A DNA stretch of 64,000 nt, taken from NCBI RefSeq assembly GCF_007989085.1, contig NZ_BJVJ01000004.1:1-64000 (forward strand). The letters run 5' to 3'. This document shows, piece after piece, positions 54,471 through 62,903 of the stretch. The notes beneath the pieces were generated by a model. That model had not been told where the DNA came from. It saw only the letters and a list, made by a program, of their open reading frames with translations, and made no database searches. Each line of letters starts with the position of its first letter. The first letter of the stretch is position 1. The stretch comes from Pseudonocardia sulfidoxydans NBRC 16205 (lineage in GTDB: Bacteria; Actinomycetota; Actinomycetes; Mycobacteriales; Pseudonocardiaceae). Made by a program: the position numbers and the translations under genes.

Positions 54471-54527
54471 GACGGCGACCGGATCGGTGTTGGAAGCGTG
54501 CCGGGGTCCGGACGCACGCTCGACGGC

Positions 54528-55250
54528 ATGAGCGAACGGACGGTTGCGCTGGTCACCGGCGCGAACAAGGGGATCGGTTTCGAGATCGCGGCAGGCCTGG
54601 GGGCCTTGGGATGGCGGGTCGGCGTCGGTGCCCGCGACGACACACGCCGGGGGACGGCCGTCGAGAAGCTGCGCGCCGCAGGTGTCGACGCGTTCGGGGT
54701 GCCGCTGGACGTCACCGACGACGCGAGCGTCGCCGCCGCGGCCCGGCTCGTCGGGGCGCAGGAGGGCGGCCTCGACGTGCTGGTCAACAACGCCGCCATC
54801 ACCGGCGGGGCGCCGCAGGAGCCGTCGCTGGTCGATCCGGAGGTGGTGCGCGCGGTCGTCGACACCAACGTGGTCGGGGTCCTGCGTGTCACCAACGCGA
54901 TGCTGCCGTTGCTGCGGCGTTCGGCGTCGCCGCGGATCGTGAACATGTCGAGCTCGGTGGGGTCGCTGACGCTGCAGTCGGGCGGCGGCGACACGGGTCC
55001 GATCTCGGGTGCCTACGCGCCGTCGAAGAGCTTCCTGACCGCGCTGACCGTGCAGTACGCGAAGGAGCTGCGCGGCACCGGGATCCTGGTCAACGCCGGC
55101 TGCCCCGGCTTCGTCGCGACGGACCTGAACGGTCACCGCGGCACGCGCACGCCGGAGCAGGGCGCCGCGATCGCGATCAGGCTCGCGACGCTGCCCGCCG
55201 ACGGCCCGAGCGGCGGCATCTTCTCCGACTCGGGCGTCGTCCCCTGGTGA
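54528..55250 (+). CDS. short-chain dehydrogenase/reductase
   Basis: A 240-residue classical SDR: TGANKGIG (10-17) for the nucleotide, NNAA, and Ser-Tyr-Lys with YAPSK as the catalytic pair. Similar to carbonyl-reductase-like SDRs. ATG 54528 chosen. Substrate unknown; probably under the divergent LysR protein. Confidence 0.9.
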   Translation: MSERTVALVTGANKGIGFEIAAGLGALGWRVGVGARDDTRRGTAVEKLRAAGVDAFGVPLDVTDDASVAAAARLVGAQEGGLDVLVNNAAITGGAPQEPSLVDPEVVRAVVDTNVVGVLRVTNAMLPLLRRSASPRIVNMSSSVGSLTLQSGGGDTGPISGAYAPSKSFLTALTVQYAKELRGTGILVNAGCPGFVATDLNGHRGTRTPEQGAAIAIRLATLPADGPSGGIFSDSGVVPW

Positions 55251-55329
55251 TCGTCACTACCGGCGGACGGCCACCACTCCCGCATCGAGGTCCAGGTGCG
55301 CTGCGGGCGGGGCACTGTCGGACGAGTCG

Positions 55330-55536
55330 TTGCGCATCGTCGAGATCGAGCCGGACGTGGTGCGGCGCAACACCGTTCTCCTCACCCGGTTCGTGACGGA
55401 CCTGCGCGAGCTGTGCGCCTACTACGACACGGCCGAGCTCGCCGTGGTCGACCGCTTCATGACCGAGGCCGCAGCTCTCCAGCAGGAGGCGACGGCCGAA
55501 CTGGCAGGGGACCCGGTGGCCTCACCGCGGTCGTGA
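55330..55536 (+). CDS. small protein, possible regulator fragment
   Basis: A 68-residue ORF from TTG 55330 with DTAELAVVDRFMTEAAALQQ, reminiscent of the C-terminal helix of MarR-type proteins. Start is weak and the frame stays open upstream without ATG/GTG, so it may be a remnant. Its stop lies inside palindrome copy 4. Confidence 0.4.
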   Translation: MRIVEIEPDVVRRNTVLLTRFVTDLRELCAYYDTAELAVVDRFMTEAAALQQEATAELAGDPVASPRS

Positions 55537-55572
55537 GTGGCGATAGTCGCCATAGCGACTATCGCCACTCAC
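55533..55572. repeat. 40-bp palindrome, copy 4
   Basis: GTGAGTGGCGATAGTCGCCA and complement, with one central mismatch. Orientation by flanks (CGA side first, CCCT side last) is opposite to copies 1 and 3. It again includes a stop codon, TGA 55534-55536. Confidence 0.95.
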
Positions 55573-55669
55573 AGGGCACTGGCCGACGCGGGATGCGCTG
55601 GGCCGATCACGCGGTGCGAAGCTGTACGCCGGATGCGGCGACCCCCGCCGAACCTGCGAGGAGGACCAT

Positions 55670-56035
55670 GTGAGCGAGTACAACCCGGCGATGCAGAAGG
55701 CGCACCTGGCCGACGTCGAGAGCGACGTCCACGGCCTGATCTCCAAGCGCACGGCCGAGCTCGACGGCGTCGCCGTCACCGAGGTGACCTTCGGCGTCGG
55801 CGCCAAGTGGTCGAACGACCTGAAGGACTACGCGGGCACCGACCTGTGCGAGCTGCCGCACGTCGCGCTCGTCCTCGCGGGCACGCTCGCGGTCCGGATG
55901 ACCGACGGTTCGGAGGAGCGCTTCTCGGCCGGCGACGTCATGCTCCTGCCGCCGGGCCACGACGCCTGGTCCGAGGGCGACGAGGCGTGCACGTTCGTCG
56001 AGTTCTCGCGGGGCAACGACTACTACGGCTCCTGA
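55670..56035 (+). CDS. cupin-domain protein
   Basis: A 121-residue single cupin: GTDLCELPHVALVLAGTLAVRM and FSAGDVMLLPPGHDAW hold the two cupin motifs, with His57-equivalent and His residues as possible metal ligands. GTG 55670 behind GGAGG. Function unknown. Confidence 0.85.
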   Translation: MSEYNPAMQKAHLADVESDVHGLISKRTAELDGVAVTEVTFGVGAKWSNDLKDYAGTDLCELPHVALVLAGTLAVRMTDGSEERFSAGDVMLLPPGHDAWSEGDEACTFVEFSRGNDYYGS

Positions 56036-56088
56036 CACGACTGCGGCGCCGCTCCCCAGCAGGGAGGGACCGGCGCCGCGGCGGCGGG

Positions 56089-56886
56089 TCAGCTGGTGGC
56101 GGCCTGCGAGGCGTGCGCGCCGCGGCGGCCCGGCGTCGGGCTGTCGCCGTCACGCGGTGCGGGCGCGGTCTGGCCCAGCTCCTTGCCCAGCACACCGGCC
56201 AGGCGGCTCAGCTCGCCGCGCACGTCGTCCTGCAACGAGGTCAGGCGGGTGACCTCCTGCGTCGCCTTCTCCTCGCGACGCTGCGCCACCTGCTCGGCCC
56301 GCTTACGGGTCTCCTCGGCCTGGGCCTCGGACTCCTGGCGTAGCCGCTCGGCGGCGCGGGTCGCGTTGGCGTGCAGCTCGTCGGCCTGCTCGCGGGCGGC
56401 GGCCAGCTGGTCGGCGATCTGCTGCTCCCGGTCCTGCAGCTCGGTCGCGCGCTGCGCGGCCTGCTGCTCCATCAGCGACGCCCGGCTGATCAGGCTCTGC
56501 TCCACCTCGTGACGGTGGTGCTCGGCCTCGGTGCGCGCCTTCTCGACGATCGCCGACGCCTCCCGCGACGCGTTGGCGCGCAGCTCCGTGGCCTCCTGCT
56601 CGGCCAGGCGGAGCAGCTTCTCGGCGCGGAACCCGAAGCCCTCCTCGGCGGGCGGCGCGGCCTCGGGAGTGGGTCGGTTGCGGGCCTCGCGCAGCTCACG
56701 CTCGGTGGCCTCGGCGTGCTCGGTCGCGAGCCGGAGCTTGCGCTGACCCTCCGCGACCTCGGTGCGCATGCGGTTCACCTTCTCGACGAGGTCGGCGACG
56801 TACTCGTCGACCTGCCTGCGCTCGTACCCGCGCATCGCCACCGGGAAGTCGGGCACGGTCTCGGTCGTGGGGATCGGTCCGGTCAC
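56089..56886 (-). CDS. DivIVA-domain coiled-coil protein
   Basis: A 265-residue protein. Residues about 12-45 match the DivIVA N-terminal domain (VAMRGYERRQVDEYVADLVEKVNRM); the remainder to about residue 240 is a long coiled coil rich in Glu/Gln/Arg/Ala. DivIVA/Wag31-type proteins localise to negatively curved membrane at poles and septa and organise tip growth; which paralogue this is cannot be said. GTG 56886 with GAGGAGG eight bases upstream. Confidence 0.88.
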   Translation of the reverse strand: MTGPIPTTETVPDFPVAMRGYERRQVDEYVADLVEKVNRMRTEVAEGQRKLRLATEHAEATERELREARNRPTPEAAPPAEEGFGFRAEKLLRLAEQEATELRANASREASAIVEKARTEAEHHRHEVEQSLISRASLMEQQAAQRATELQDREQQIADQLAAAREQADELHANATRAAERLRQESEAQAEETRKRAEQVAQRREEKATQEVTRLTSLQDDVRGELSRLAGVLGKELGQTAPAPRDGDSPTPGRRGAHASQAATS

Positions 56887-57205
56887 GAAGTGGTTCCTCC
56901 TCGAAGGCGGGGTGCCCGGCACCTCGCGCGGTCGGACGTGCGGCACTGTGGTCGGCATGGAGCGCTGACGACGGGCCTGACCTGCCTGTCGTCGGGTTCG
57001 TCGCCTGGGGAGCGGCGCGGAACCGGGGCCGCCGGTTCCGAGAGGGATGTCGAGACGTCGCGACGTTACGTTATCCACTCGGAGCCCTCCGGTCGCCAGG
57101 TCCGTTCGGCGGAATCGAGAGTGCGACGAACGGCGGCACCGTCGCCGTGTCATGTCGAATGGAGCAGCCTGTCGTCGACGGACGGTTGCCAGAGGAGGAG
57201 CAACG

Positions 57206-57436
57206 GTGGGTGAGCGACGGGTCCGGCTCGCGTACGGCAGCGACGGGCTGGAGGTGGACCTCCCGGCCGATCGCACGACGGTCGTCGAACCGAAGCCCTC
57301 GCCGCGGCCGGCCCCGGTTCCCGGGTCTGCGTCCTCCCGGAAGGCCCGCTCACGCTGCCGTACGTCGCGGCCTGAACTCCCCTGCCGCGCACGAGGTAGG
57401 TGGGCCGACCGCGCTGCGCCGACGGGGCGGGGATGA
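57206..57436 (+). pseudogene. truncated larA-like (DUF2088) N-terminus
   Basis: A 76-residue frame starting RRVRLAYGSDGLEVDLPADR, which matches the first strand region of nickel-dependent lactate racemase LarA/DUF2088 proteins, then loses similarity within about 35 residues. The family is normally over 400 residues. GAGGAGG precedes GTG 57206. Probably a decayed gene. The rest of the 319-base gap before it (56887-57205) holds only the divIVA promoter region and a short sequence shared with the transglycosylase gene start. Confidence 0.55.
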
Positions 57437-57443
57437 TGGACCC

Positions 57444-57689
57444 ATGTCCGCCAGGTCGCCGATCCGTGCCGTCCCCATCCGCGAGGAGCCGATCCGGCTC
57501 GGCCAGTTCCTGAAGCTCGCGGGCCTCGCCGAGGACGGCGTGCACGCGCGCGAGCTGGTCGAGGCGGGCGAGGTGCAGGTCAACGGCCGCGACGAGACCC
57601 GACGGGGTGCGCAGCTGCGGGCCGGCGACGTCGTCGCCGTCGGCGGGGAGCGGGCCCGTCCCGTGCTCGACGAGGCCCAGGAGCGGTAG
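57444..57689 (+). CDS. S4-domain RNA-binding protein (YbcJ-like)
   Basis: An 81-residue single S4 domain: IRLGQFLKLAGLAEDGVHARELVEAGEVQVNG. Small stand-alone S4 proteins bind structured RNA and can act in ribosome biogenesis. Convergent, with the stop adjacent to the stop of the acyltransferase gene. Confidence 0.88.
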   Translation: MSARSPIRAVPIREEPIRLGQFLKLAGLAEDGVHARELVEAGEVQVNGRDETRRGAQLRAGDVVAVGGERARPVLDEAQER

Positions 57690-59720
57690 CTACCAGCCCA
57701 TCGCGGACATGATCCGCTGTTCGACGACGGGCGCCATCGACGCGGTGAACGTCGCGCTCAGGTGGTTGTCGTCCATGTAGACCCACACGTTGCCGATCTC
57801 GGCGGGGCACTGCCCGTCGGGGGCGCACATGAGGTCGCTGAAGTCGAGGAACCGCACGCTCGGCGGGACGCCCGGGGTCCCGACCCAGGACGGGACCTCC
57901 GGGTACCAGGCGTTGCGCTCGGCGCCGCACTGCGGGGCGCCGCGACCGTTCTCCTGGACGCAGTCGGGCGGGCGGAAGTCGAAGCGCGGGTTGTCGCGGA
58001 CCGCGAGGACCGGGATGCCGGCGTCGGACAGCTGCGTCCACGCCTCGACGAAGCCCGCCGGGGTGCTCTCGGTGAGTCCGGTGCGGACCTCACGGCTGGC
58101 CATCGTGAAGACGGCGTCGGGGTGCAGTTCGACGAGCGCGGGCACCAGCGCGGTGTTCCAGGCGAGGCACTCGGCCGAGTCGGGCTCGGTCTCCGAGCCC
58201 GTCGAGAACGGGCACGCGCCCTTGAGGAAGGTCGTGACCTCCCACCGGTTGTGCTGCGCGATCGGCTGCAGCGCACCGAGGTACTGCTGGGAGTGCGAGT
58301 CGCCGACGACGACGATGCGCCGCTCCGGCGTGCCGTCGACGGGCAGGGTGCACGACTCCAGCGGCGGCCGGACGGGATCCGCACCGCACGTCCACGGGTC
58401 GGAGGTCTGGCCCCAGTCGTCGCCGAGGGAGACCATGGGCGGCAACGGGTCGACGGGCTCGTCGCCGGCGGTGACCGCGGTGTAGCCGGGAACGAGGGCC
58501 ATCGCGCCGGGGTGTGTCGAGTCGCCGATCTGGGCGCCGTGGTCGGCCCGCACCATCGAGACGGCCTGCCATCCGCCCGCGGCGAGCAGGACGAGCGCGA
58601 CCGCGACGGCGCCGAGCCGGTACTGCCCGCGGCGGCTCGCGTGTCGCTGCCGCATCGGTTCCTCCACCAGGTGATAGGTGATCACGGCGAGCAGCAGCGA
58701 CAGGACGATGACGAACGAGCCGCCCTCGATGTCGGCCGCCGGCTCGCCGGTGAGGACGAGGAAGAACAGCAGCACCGGCCAGTGCCACAGGTAGAGCGAG
58801 TAGCTGATGTCGCCGAGGTAGCGCATCGGTGTCGACGACAGCAGCCGGTCGGCGCCGCGCCTGCTCCCGGTGGCGCCGGCGAGCAGGACGAGCGCGGCGG
58901 CGCACGTCGGCCACAGGGCGGCGAAGCCGGGGAAGACGCTGCCGACCTGCAGCACCGCCCCACACGCGACGAGACCGAGCACGCCGAGCCAGCCCAGGAA
59001 CACCCGGAACCGGGCGGGCAGGGCGATCCTGTCGATCCACAGTGCGAGCAGGCCGCCGAGCGCGAACTCCCAGACCCGGGTGAGCGAGTGGAAGTAGGCG
59101 AGCGGCTGGTCGAGCGCCGTGAGTACCACCGAGTACGCGAGCGAGGCGACGAACAGTGCTGCGAGGACGCGGGTGAGCGTGCGGTCGAGGCGGGCCCGGC
59201 CGGCGACGAGCGCGACCCCGGCGATGAGCAGTGGCCACACCACGTAGAACTGCACCTGGATCGACAGGGACCAGAAGTGCTGCACGACGCTGGCCGTGTT
59301 GTGCTGCGCCGAGTAGTCGACCGAGTCGGCGGCGAGCCGCCAGTTCTCCAGGAAGAACGCCGAGGCGACGATCTCGCGGACCGTCTGCACCCAGCGGGCC
59401 TCCGGCAGGATCGCGAGCCCGGCGATCACGGTCGCGACCAGGACGACGGCCACCGCCGGCACCAGCCGGGCGACCTGGCGGCCCCAGTTCCTCGTCAGCG
59501 GCACGTTGCCGCGCTGCGCGGACCGGTACAGCTGACCGGTGATCAGGAAGCCGGAGACGAGGAAGAAGACGTCGACGCCGCCGGAGATCCGGTCGAACCA
59601 CACGTGGTAGACGACGACGAGCGCGACGGCCAGGGCGCGCAGGCCCTGGAGCTCGGGGCGGTAGCGCCGTTCGCTCCGGACACCGGTCGTGCTGGCGGGC
59701 GGAGCGGGCCTGGTGGTCAT
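57690..59720 (-). CDS. OafA/YrhL-type acyltransferase with SGNH domain
   Basis: A 676-residue membrane O-acyltransferase. Residues about 20-390 are acyltransferase 3 with about ten TM helices; the active-site His-Asp region is YRPELQGLRALAV followed by VVYHVWFDRISGGVDVFF. A C-terminal extracytoplasmic SGNH hydrolase-like domain has VVVGDSHSQQYLG (Ser of block I) and DDNHLSATF (Asp/His of block V). It would O-acylate a cell-surface glycan or peptidoglycan. ATG 59720 chosen. Confidence 0.92.
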   Translation of the reverse strand: MTTRPAPPASTTGVRSERRYRPELQGLRALAVALVVVYHVWFDRISGGVDVFFLVSGFLITGQLYRSAQRGNVPLTRNWGRQVARLVPAVAVVLVATVIAGLAILPEARWVQTVREIVASAFFLENWRLAADSVDYSAQHNTASVVQHFWSLSIQVQFYVVWPLLIAGVALVAGRARLDRTLTRVLAALFVASLAYSVVLTALDQPLAYFHSLTRVWEFALGGLLALWIDRIALPARFRVFLGWLGVLGLVACGAVLQVGSVFPGFAALWPTCAAALVLLAGATGSRRGADRLLSSTPMRYLGDISYSLYLWHWPVLLFFLVLTGEPAADIEGGSFVIVLSLLLAVITYHLVEEPMRQRHASRRGQYRLGAVAVALVLLAAGGWQAVSMVRADHGAQIGDSTHPGAMALVPGYTAVTAGDEPVDPLPPMVSLGDDWGQTSDPWTCGADPVRPPLESCTLPVDGTPERRIVVVGDSHSQQYLGALQPIAQHNRWEVTTFLKGACPFSTGSETEPDSAECLAWNTALVPALVELHPDAVFTMASREVRTGLTESTPAGFVEAWTQLSDAGIPVLAVRDNPRFDFRPPDCVQENGRGAPQCGAERNAWYPEVPSWVGTPGVPPSVRFLDFSDLMCAPDGQCPAEIGNVWVYMDDNHLSATFTASMAPVVEQRIMSAMGW

Positions 59721-59831
59721 CGCCTCCGATTCTCGCATCCGGCCGATCACCGCGCGTTCCCCAGGTCCCATGCGCAGGTTGTGGCACCGAAAGAGCACCG
59801 TCGCCGTGCGGAGCCGAACGGGCAGCGCAGG

Positions 59832-59884
59832 CGAACGAACGGCACAGTCGCGCAACTCAGTTGCGCGACTGTGCCGTTCGTTCG
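59832..59884. repeat. 53-bp near-continuous palindrome
   Basis: 26-bp perfect arms (CGAACGAACGGCACAGTCGC... at 59832-59857 and 59859-59884) around one base. It lies after the transglycosylase stop and before the acyltransferase start, both minus strand. Likely a terminator or extragenic palindrome; unrelated to the 40-bp family. Confidence 0.92.
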
Positions 59885-59909
59885 GGAACTCGGAAGCCCG
59901 GGGGGAGGC

Positions 59910-60746
59910 TCAGTAGCCGATGTACTGGCCCAGGTGGTTGCTGCGGCCGCCGGACGCCAGCGTGCCGATGCCGTAGGTGGCGACCATGTAGCGGACGCCC
60001 GCGGTGATGTTCGCGACCGGGTCGGTGATCGAGCGGCCCGCGAGGCTCGGGTGCACGAACTTGCGGAACGTCGACGGGATCGTCTGCATGAGCCCCTCCG
60101 ACGGCGTCCCGCGGGCCGCGTTGGAGTCCCAGTTGTTGATGGCGCGGGGGTTGCCGCCCGACTCCGCCATGATGATCTTCTTGACGCTCGGCGCGTAGGA
60201 CTGCGGCATCTCCATGATCCGCAGCGCCTCGGCGATCCAGCCGTCGAGCCCGCCGTTGGCGACGATCGCATCGATCCGGGCGTTCTCCGCGGCCTCGCGG
60301 GCGGCCTGTGCGTGCATCTCGGCGAGCTGGTCGGCGAGTTTGCCGCCCTTGTCGAGCGCGGCGATGTCGGGATCGGTGGGGGCGCCGACCTCGGTGTCGT
60401 CGGTGTTGACGACGAACGCGACCGGGGACAGCGTGCCGAGCGTGGACGAGGACGTGCGGACCGGCGCGGTGTCGACCGGCAGCGTCGTCGAGTTCGCGGC
60501 CAGCGAGGTGGGGATCTCGGCGGCGTCCGCGACGGGGAGCGCGCCGGTTGTCGTGGGCATGACGAGGGCGAACGCGCCGGTGCTGACGACGCCGACGGCC
60601 GCGCCGAGGGCAGCGGTCGTGTGCGCGGCGGTGCGCCTGGCCGACTCGGTGAGTGGCCGCCGGGCAGTCTGGTGCCGCGTGGGGGTCCGGTTCGGGGCCG
60701 GGACCACTGGCACCTGCCTGCCGCCTGGGGAGCGGTGGCTGGGCAA
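59910..60746 (-). CDS. secreted lytic transglycosylase (SLT domain)
   Basis: A 278-residue exported protein. After a long basic N-terminus comes a signal/TM segment (about 38-65), a Thr/Ala linker, a helix (KLADQLAEMHAQAAREAAENAR) and a C-terminal SLT domain: IIMAESGGNPRAINNWDSNA with catalytic Glu, GLMQTIPSTF, and DPVANITAGVRYM. It cleaves peptidoglycan. TTG 60746 is preferred: GGAAGGA lies six bases upstream. A structured leader precedes it. Confidence 0.88.
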   Translation of the reverse strand: MPSHRSPGGRQVPVVPAPNRTPTRHQTARRPLTESARRTAAHTTAALGAAVGVVSTGAFALVMPTTTGALPVADAAEIPTSLAANSTTLPVDTAPVRTSSSTLGTLSPVAFVVNTDDTEVGAPTDPDIAALDKGGKLADQLAEMHAQAAREAAENARIDAIVANGGLDGWIAEALRIMEMPQSYAPSVKKIIMAESGGNPRAINNWDSNAARGTPSEGLMQTIPSTFRKFVHPSLAGRSITDPVANITAGVRYMVATYGIGTLASGGRSNHLGQYIGY

Positions 60747-60870
60747 GTCATGTCCTTCCGCGATCAGCCGACCAACGGGGACGGACGTCCGGTTCGGGGG
60801 CCCGGGGAGCCGGTTGGGGAGTCCGGCTCGATGTCCGCTCGTGATCGGATCGTGACTGCCCGAGGCACAT
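60747..60870 (-). promoter_or_regulatory. structured leader of the transglycosylase gene, class unknown
   Basis: A promoter-like pair TTGTCC / TAATGT (18-base spacer, minus strand near 60867-60896) would give a leader of about 115 bases. It can fold: GATCA/TGATC closing pairs, GCCGG/CCGGC, and GGACGTCC stems. Its 3' end CCGAACC...GGCTGATCGCGGA faintly recalls the ydaO (c-di-AMP) riboswitch, known upstream of actinobacterial wall-hydrolase genes, but the full consensus is not present. The remaining gap to 61099 shows nothing. Confidence 0.35.
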
Positions 60871-61099
60871 TACGGAAGGTGAGCAAGAGGGGACAAGGCG
60901 CAGGGCTGCCTGTCGGCGCTCCTCACCCGCCGCTCGCCCGGACGGCCGCGCGACAGCTGGTCGGCCATGGTCCGCGACGAACGGTCACAGAACGCGTTCG
61001 GCGGTCGTTTCCGCTGCAACCGTCGGGTCCCTGATGATCACCGGTCGTACCGTTCGGCGCCGATCGTCCGCAGTGGCCGGACAGGCGGTCCCGTGATCG

Positions 61100-62158
61100 T
61101 CAAGAGCGGGTCCGGGCGAGCAGCAGGCAGCTGTCGCCGAACTCGTGCCACAGGTAGCCCTCCGCGAGCGCGGCCCCGTAGGCGGCGGCCACTGTCTCCG
61201 GGCCGGCGACGGCCTCGAGCAGCAGCAGGTGCGAGGCCTGCGGCTCGTGCCAGCCCGTCACCAGCCCGTCGACGGTCCGCGCCGGCCGGTCGGGGCCCAG
61301 CACGAGCTCGGTCCAGCCGCTGCCCGCGCGGACCGAGCCGTCGTCGGCGGCCACCGTCTCCAGGGCACGGGTGACGGTCGTGCCGACGGCGACGATCCGG
61401 CTGCCCGCGGCCCGGGCGGCGTTGACGGCGTCGGCGGTCCGGGTCGGGACGCGGTAGCGCTCGGGCAGCGGCGTCTCGCCCGCCTCCAACGACGAGACAC
61501 CCGTGTGCAGGACGATCCCGGCCACGCCGACGCCCCGCGCGGCGAGCCGGGCCAGCACGTCGCGGGTGAGCGGGCGCCCGGCCGAGGGCATCTCGGCGCT
61601 CGGGAACTCCCGCCCGGGCTTCGCGACGACCGTGCGGAAGTCGGCGATCCCGGGGGCGGCTCGCAGGTAGGAGTAGGTGATGGGCCGCCCGACGCGCTCG
61701 AGCCAGCGCAGGAACGGGCCGTCGGTCACGATCATCGCCCGCCACAGCCGGCTGGTCACGGCCGCCGGGTCCGGGTGCGCCGCCACCAGCACGGCATGCG
61801 CGCCGCCGGGGAGCGTGACGACCTCGCCGGACCGGCCGTCGTGCACCCGTTCCCGCCCGGGCGTGCGCAGCTCGACGACCCAGCGGTCGGGCACCTCGGG
61901 CACCGGGCCGCTGATGTGGACGGTGACGGGCCGGCCGTCGGACCGCGTGCCGTCGACCGCGGCGGGTGCGGTCGACGAGGTGTTGACGACGAGCAGGTCG
62001 CCCGGCGCGAGGGCCGACGGGAGGTCCCGGAACCGCCGGTGCCGGACGGGCGCCCCGGGCCGGGCGACGAGCAGCCGCACCCCGTCGCGGGGCAGGCCGC
62101 GGGCCTCGGGCGGCTCGGTGGCCGACAGCCGGTCGGGCAGGACGAACGACACCGTCAT
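61100..62158 (-). CDS. QueA-like S-adenosylmethionine:tRNA ribosyltransferase-isomerase homologue
   Basis: A 352-residue member of the QueA family: GDLLVVNTSSTAPA, ITYSYLRAAPG, VAGIVLHTGVSS, and TTVTRALETVA. True QueA makes epoxyqueuosine in tRNA. This one is diverged, and no other queuosine genes are near, so it may have another role. It overlaps the SDR gene upstream (ATGA). Confidence 0.82.
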   Translation of the reverse strand: MTVSFVLPDRLSATEPPEARGLPRDGVRLLVARPGAPVRHRRFRDLPSALAPGDLLVVNTSSTAPAAVDGTRSDGRPVTVHISGPVPEVPDRWVVELRTPGRERVHDGRSGEVVTLPGGAHAVLVAAHPDPAAVTSRLWRAMIVTDGPFLRWLERVGRPITYSYLRAAPGIADFRTVVAKPGREFPSAEMPSAGRPLTRDVLARLAARGVGVAGIVLHTGVSSLEAGETPLPERYRVPTRTADAVNAARAAGSRIVAVGTTVTRALETVAADDGSVRAGSGWTELVLGPDRPARTVDGLVTGWHEPQASHLLLLEAVAGPETVAAAYGAALAEGYLWHEFGDSCLLLARTRS

Positions 62159-62856
62159 CGGGTGGTCTCCAGGAGGTCGGCCGCGCGATGACGTCCCGAC
62201 GGGGGCCGTCGGTCGAGCAGGGTCAGCAGCGCGGGGACGACGGTCGCGGGCTCGGGTCGGTCGGAGATGTCCTCGCCCGGGAAGGCGCGCTGGTGCATCG
62301 CGGTGCGCATGTCGCCGGGGTCGAAGGCGTAGACGCGCACCGCGGGCTCCTCGACGCCGAGGACGGCGGCGAGCTGGTCGAGTGCGGCCTTGGTCGCGCC
62401 GTAGCCGCCCCATCCCGCGTAGGCCTCGACGGCCGCGTCGGAGCTGAGGGTGACGATCGCGGCGCCGGGGGAGGTGCGCAGGATCGGCAGCAGCAGCCGG
62501 GTCAGCGCCAGCGGTGCGGCGACGTTCGTGTCCCAGAGGTCGTCGAACGCCTGCGGGGTGAGGTCGGCGAGCCGGGGCAGCGGGCTCGGGCCGAGCGCCC
62601 CGGCGTTGTGCACGAGCAGGTCGAGGCCACCGGCGCGGCGCACGGCGGAGTGGAGGGCGCCGCGGTGCGCGGCGTCGGTCAGGTCCCCGGCGACGGTGAC
62701 GACCCGCCCCGGGCCCGCCAGGTCGGCGGTGGCGGCGGCGAGTGCGGCGGCGTCGCGGCCGTCGACGATCACGGTGGCACCGCGGGCCACGAGGCCCGCG
62801 GTGAGGGCGAGGCCGAAGCCGCGTGCGGCTCCGGTGACGAGCGCGGTCGATGTCAT
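62155..62856 (-). CDS. short-chain dehydrogenase/reductase
   Basis: A 233-residue SDR with TGAARGFG (8-15), HNAG and YGATK catalytic pair. Co-transcribed with the QueA-like gene and divergent from a SoxR-type regulator, with a palindromic site between. Confidence 0.9.
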   Translation of the reverse strand: MTSTALVTGAARGFGLALTAGLVARGATVIVDGRDAAALAAATADLAGPGRVVTVAGDLTDAAHRGALHSAVRRAGGLDLLVHNAGALGPSPLPRLADLTPQAFDDLWDTNVAAPLALTRLLLPILRTSPGAAIVTLSSDAAVEAYAGWGGYGATKAALDQLAAVLGVEEPAVRVYAFDPGDMRTAMHQRAFPGEDISDRPEPATVVPALLTLLDRRPPSGRHRAADLLETTR

Positions 62857-62870
62857 GTGGCCTAGGGTGA

Positions 62871-62886
62871 GAGCTGAAGTCAGCTC
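62871..62886. promoter_or_regulatory. SoxR/MerR operator candidate
   Basis: GAGCTGA-AG-TCAGCTC, perfect 7-bp arms, in the 47-base gap between the divergent SDR and SoxR genes. With its flanks it resembles the CCTCAAGTTAACTTGAGG-type SoxR box. It could serve both directions. Confidence 0.65.
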
Positions 62887-62903
62887 GAGGTCAAGGAGTT
62901 TCG

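Noticed and set aside
60747-60870. Confident c-di-AMP riboswitch call
   Set aside because: Several conserved ydaO blocks are not recognisable; kept only as a structured leader of unknown class.
57762-61034. 1090-codon plus-strand frame
   Set aside because: Antisense to the acyltransferase and transglycosylase genes; Arg/Gly/Asp-rich without any domain.
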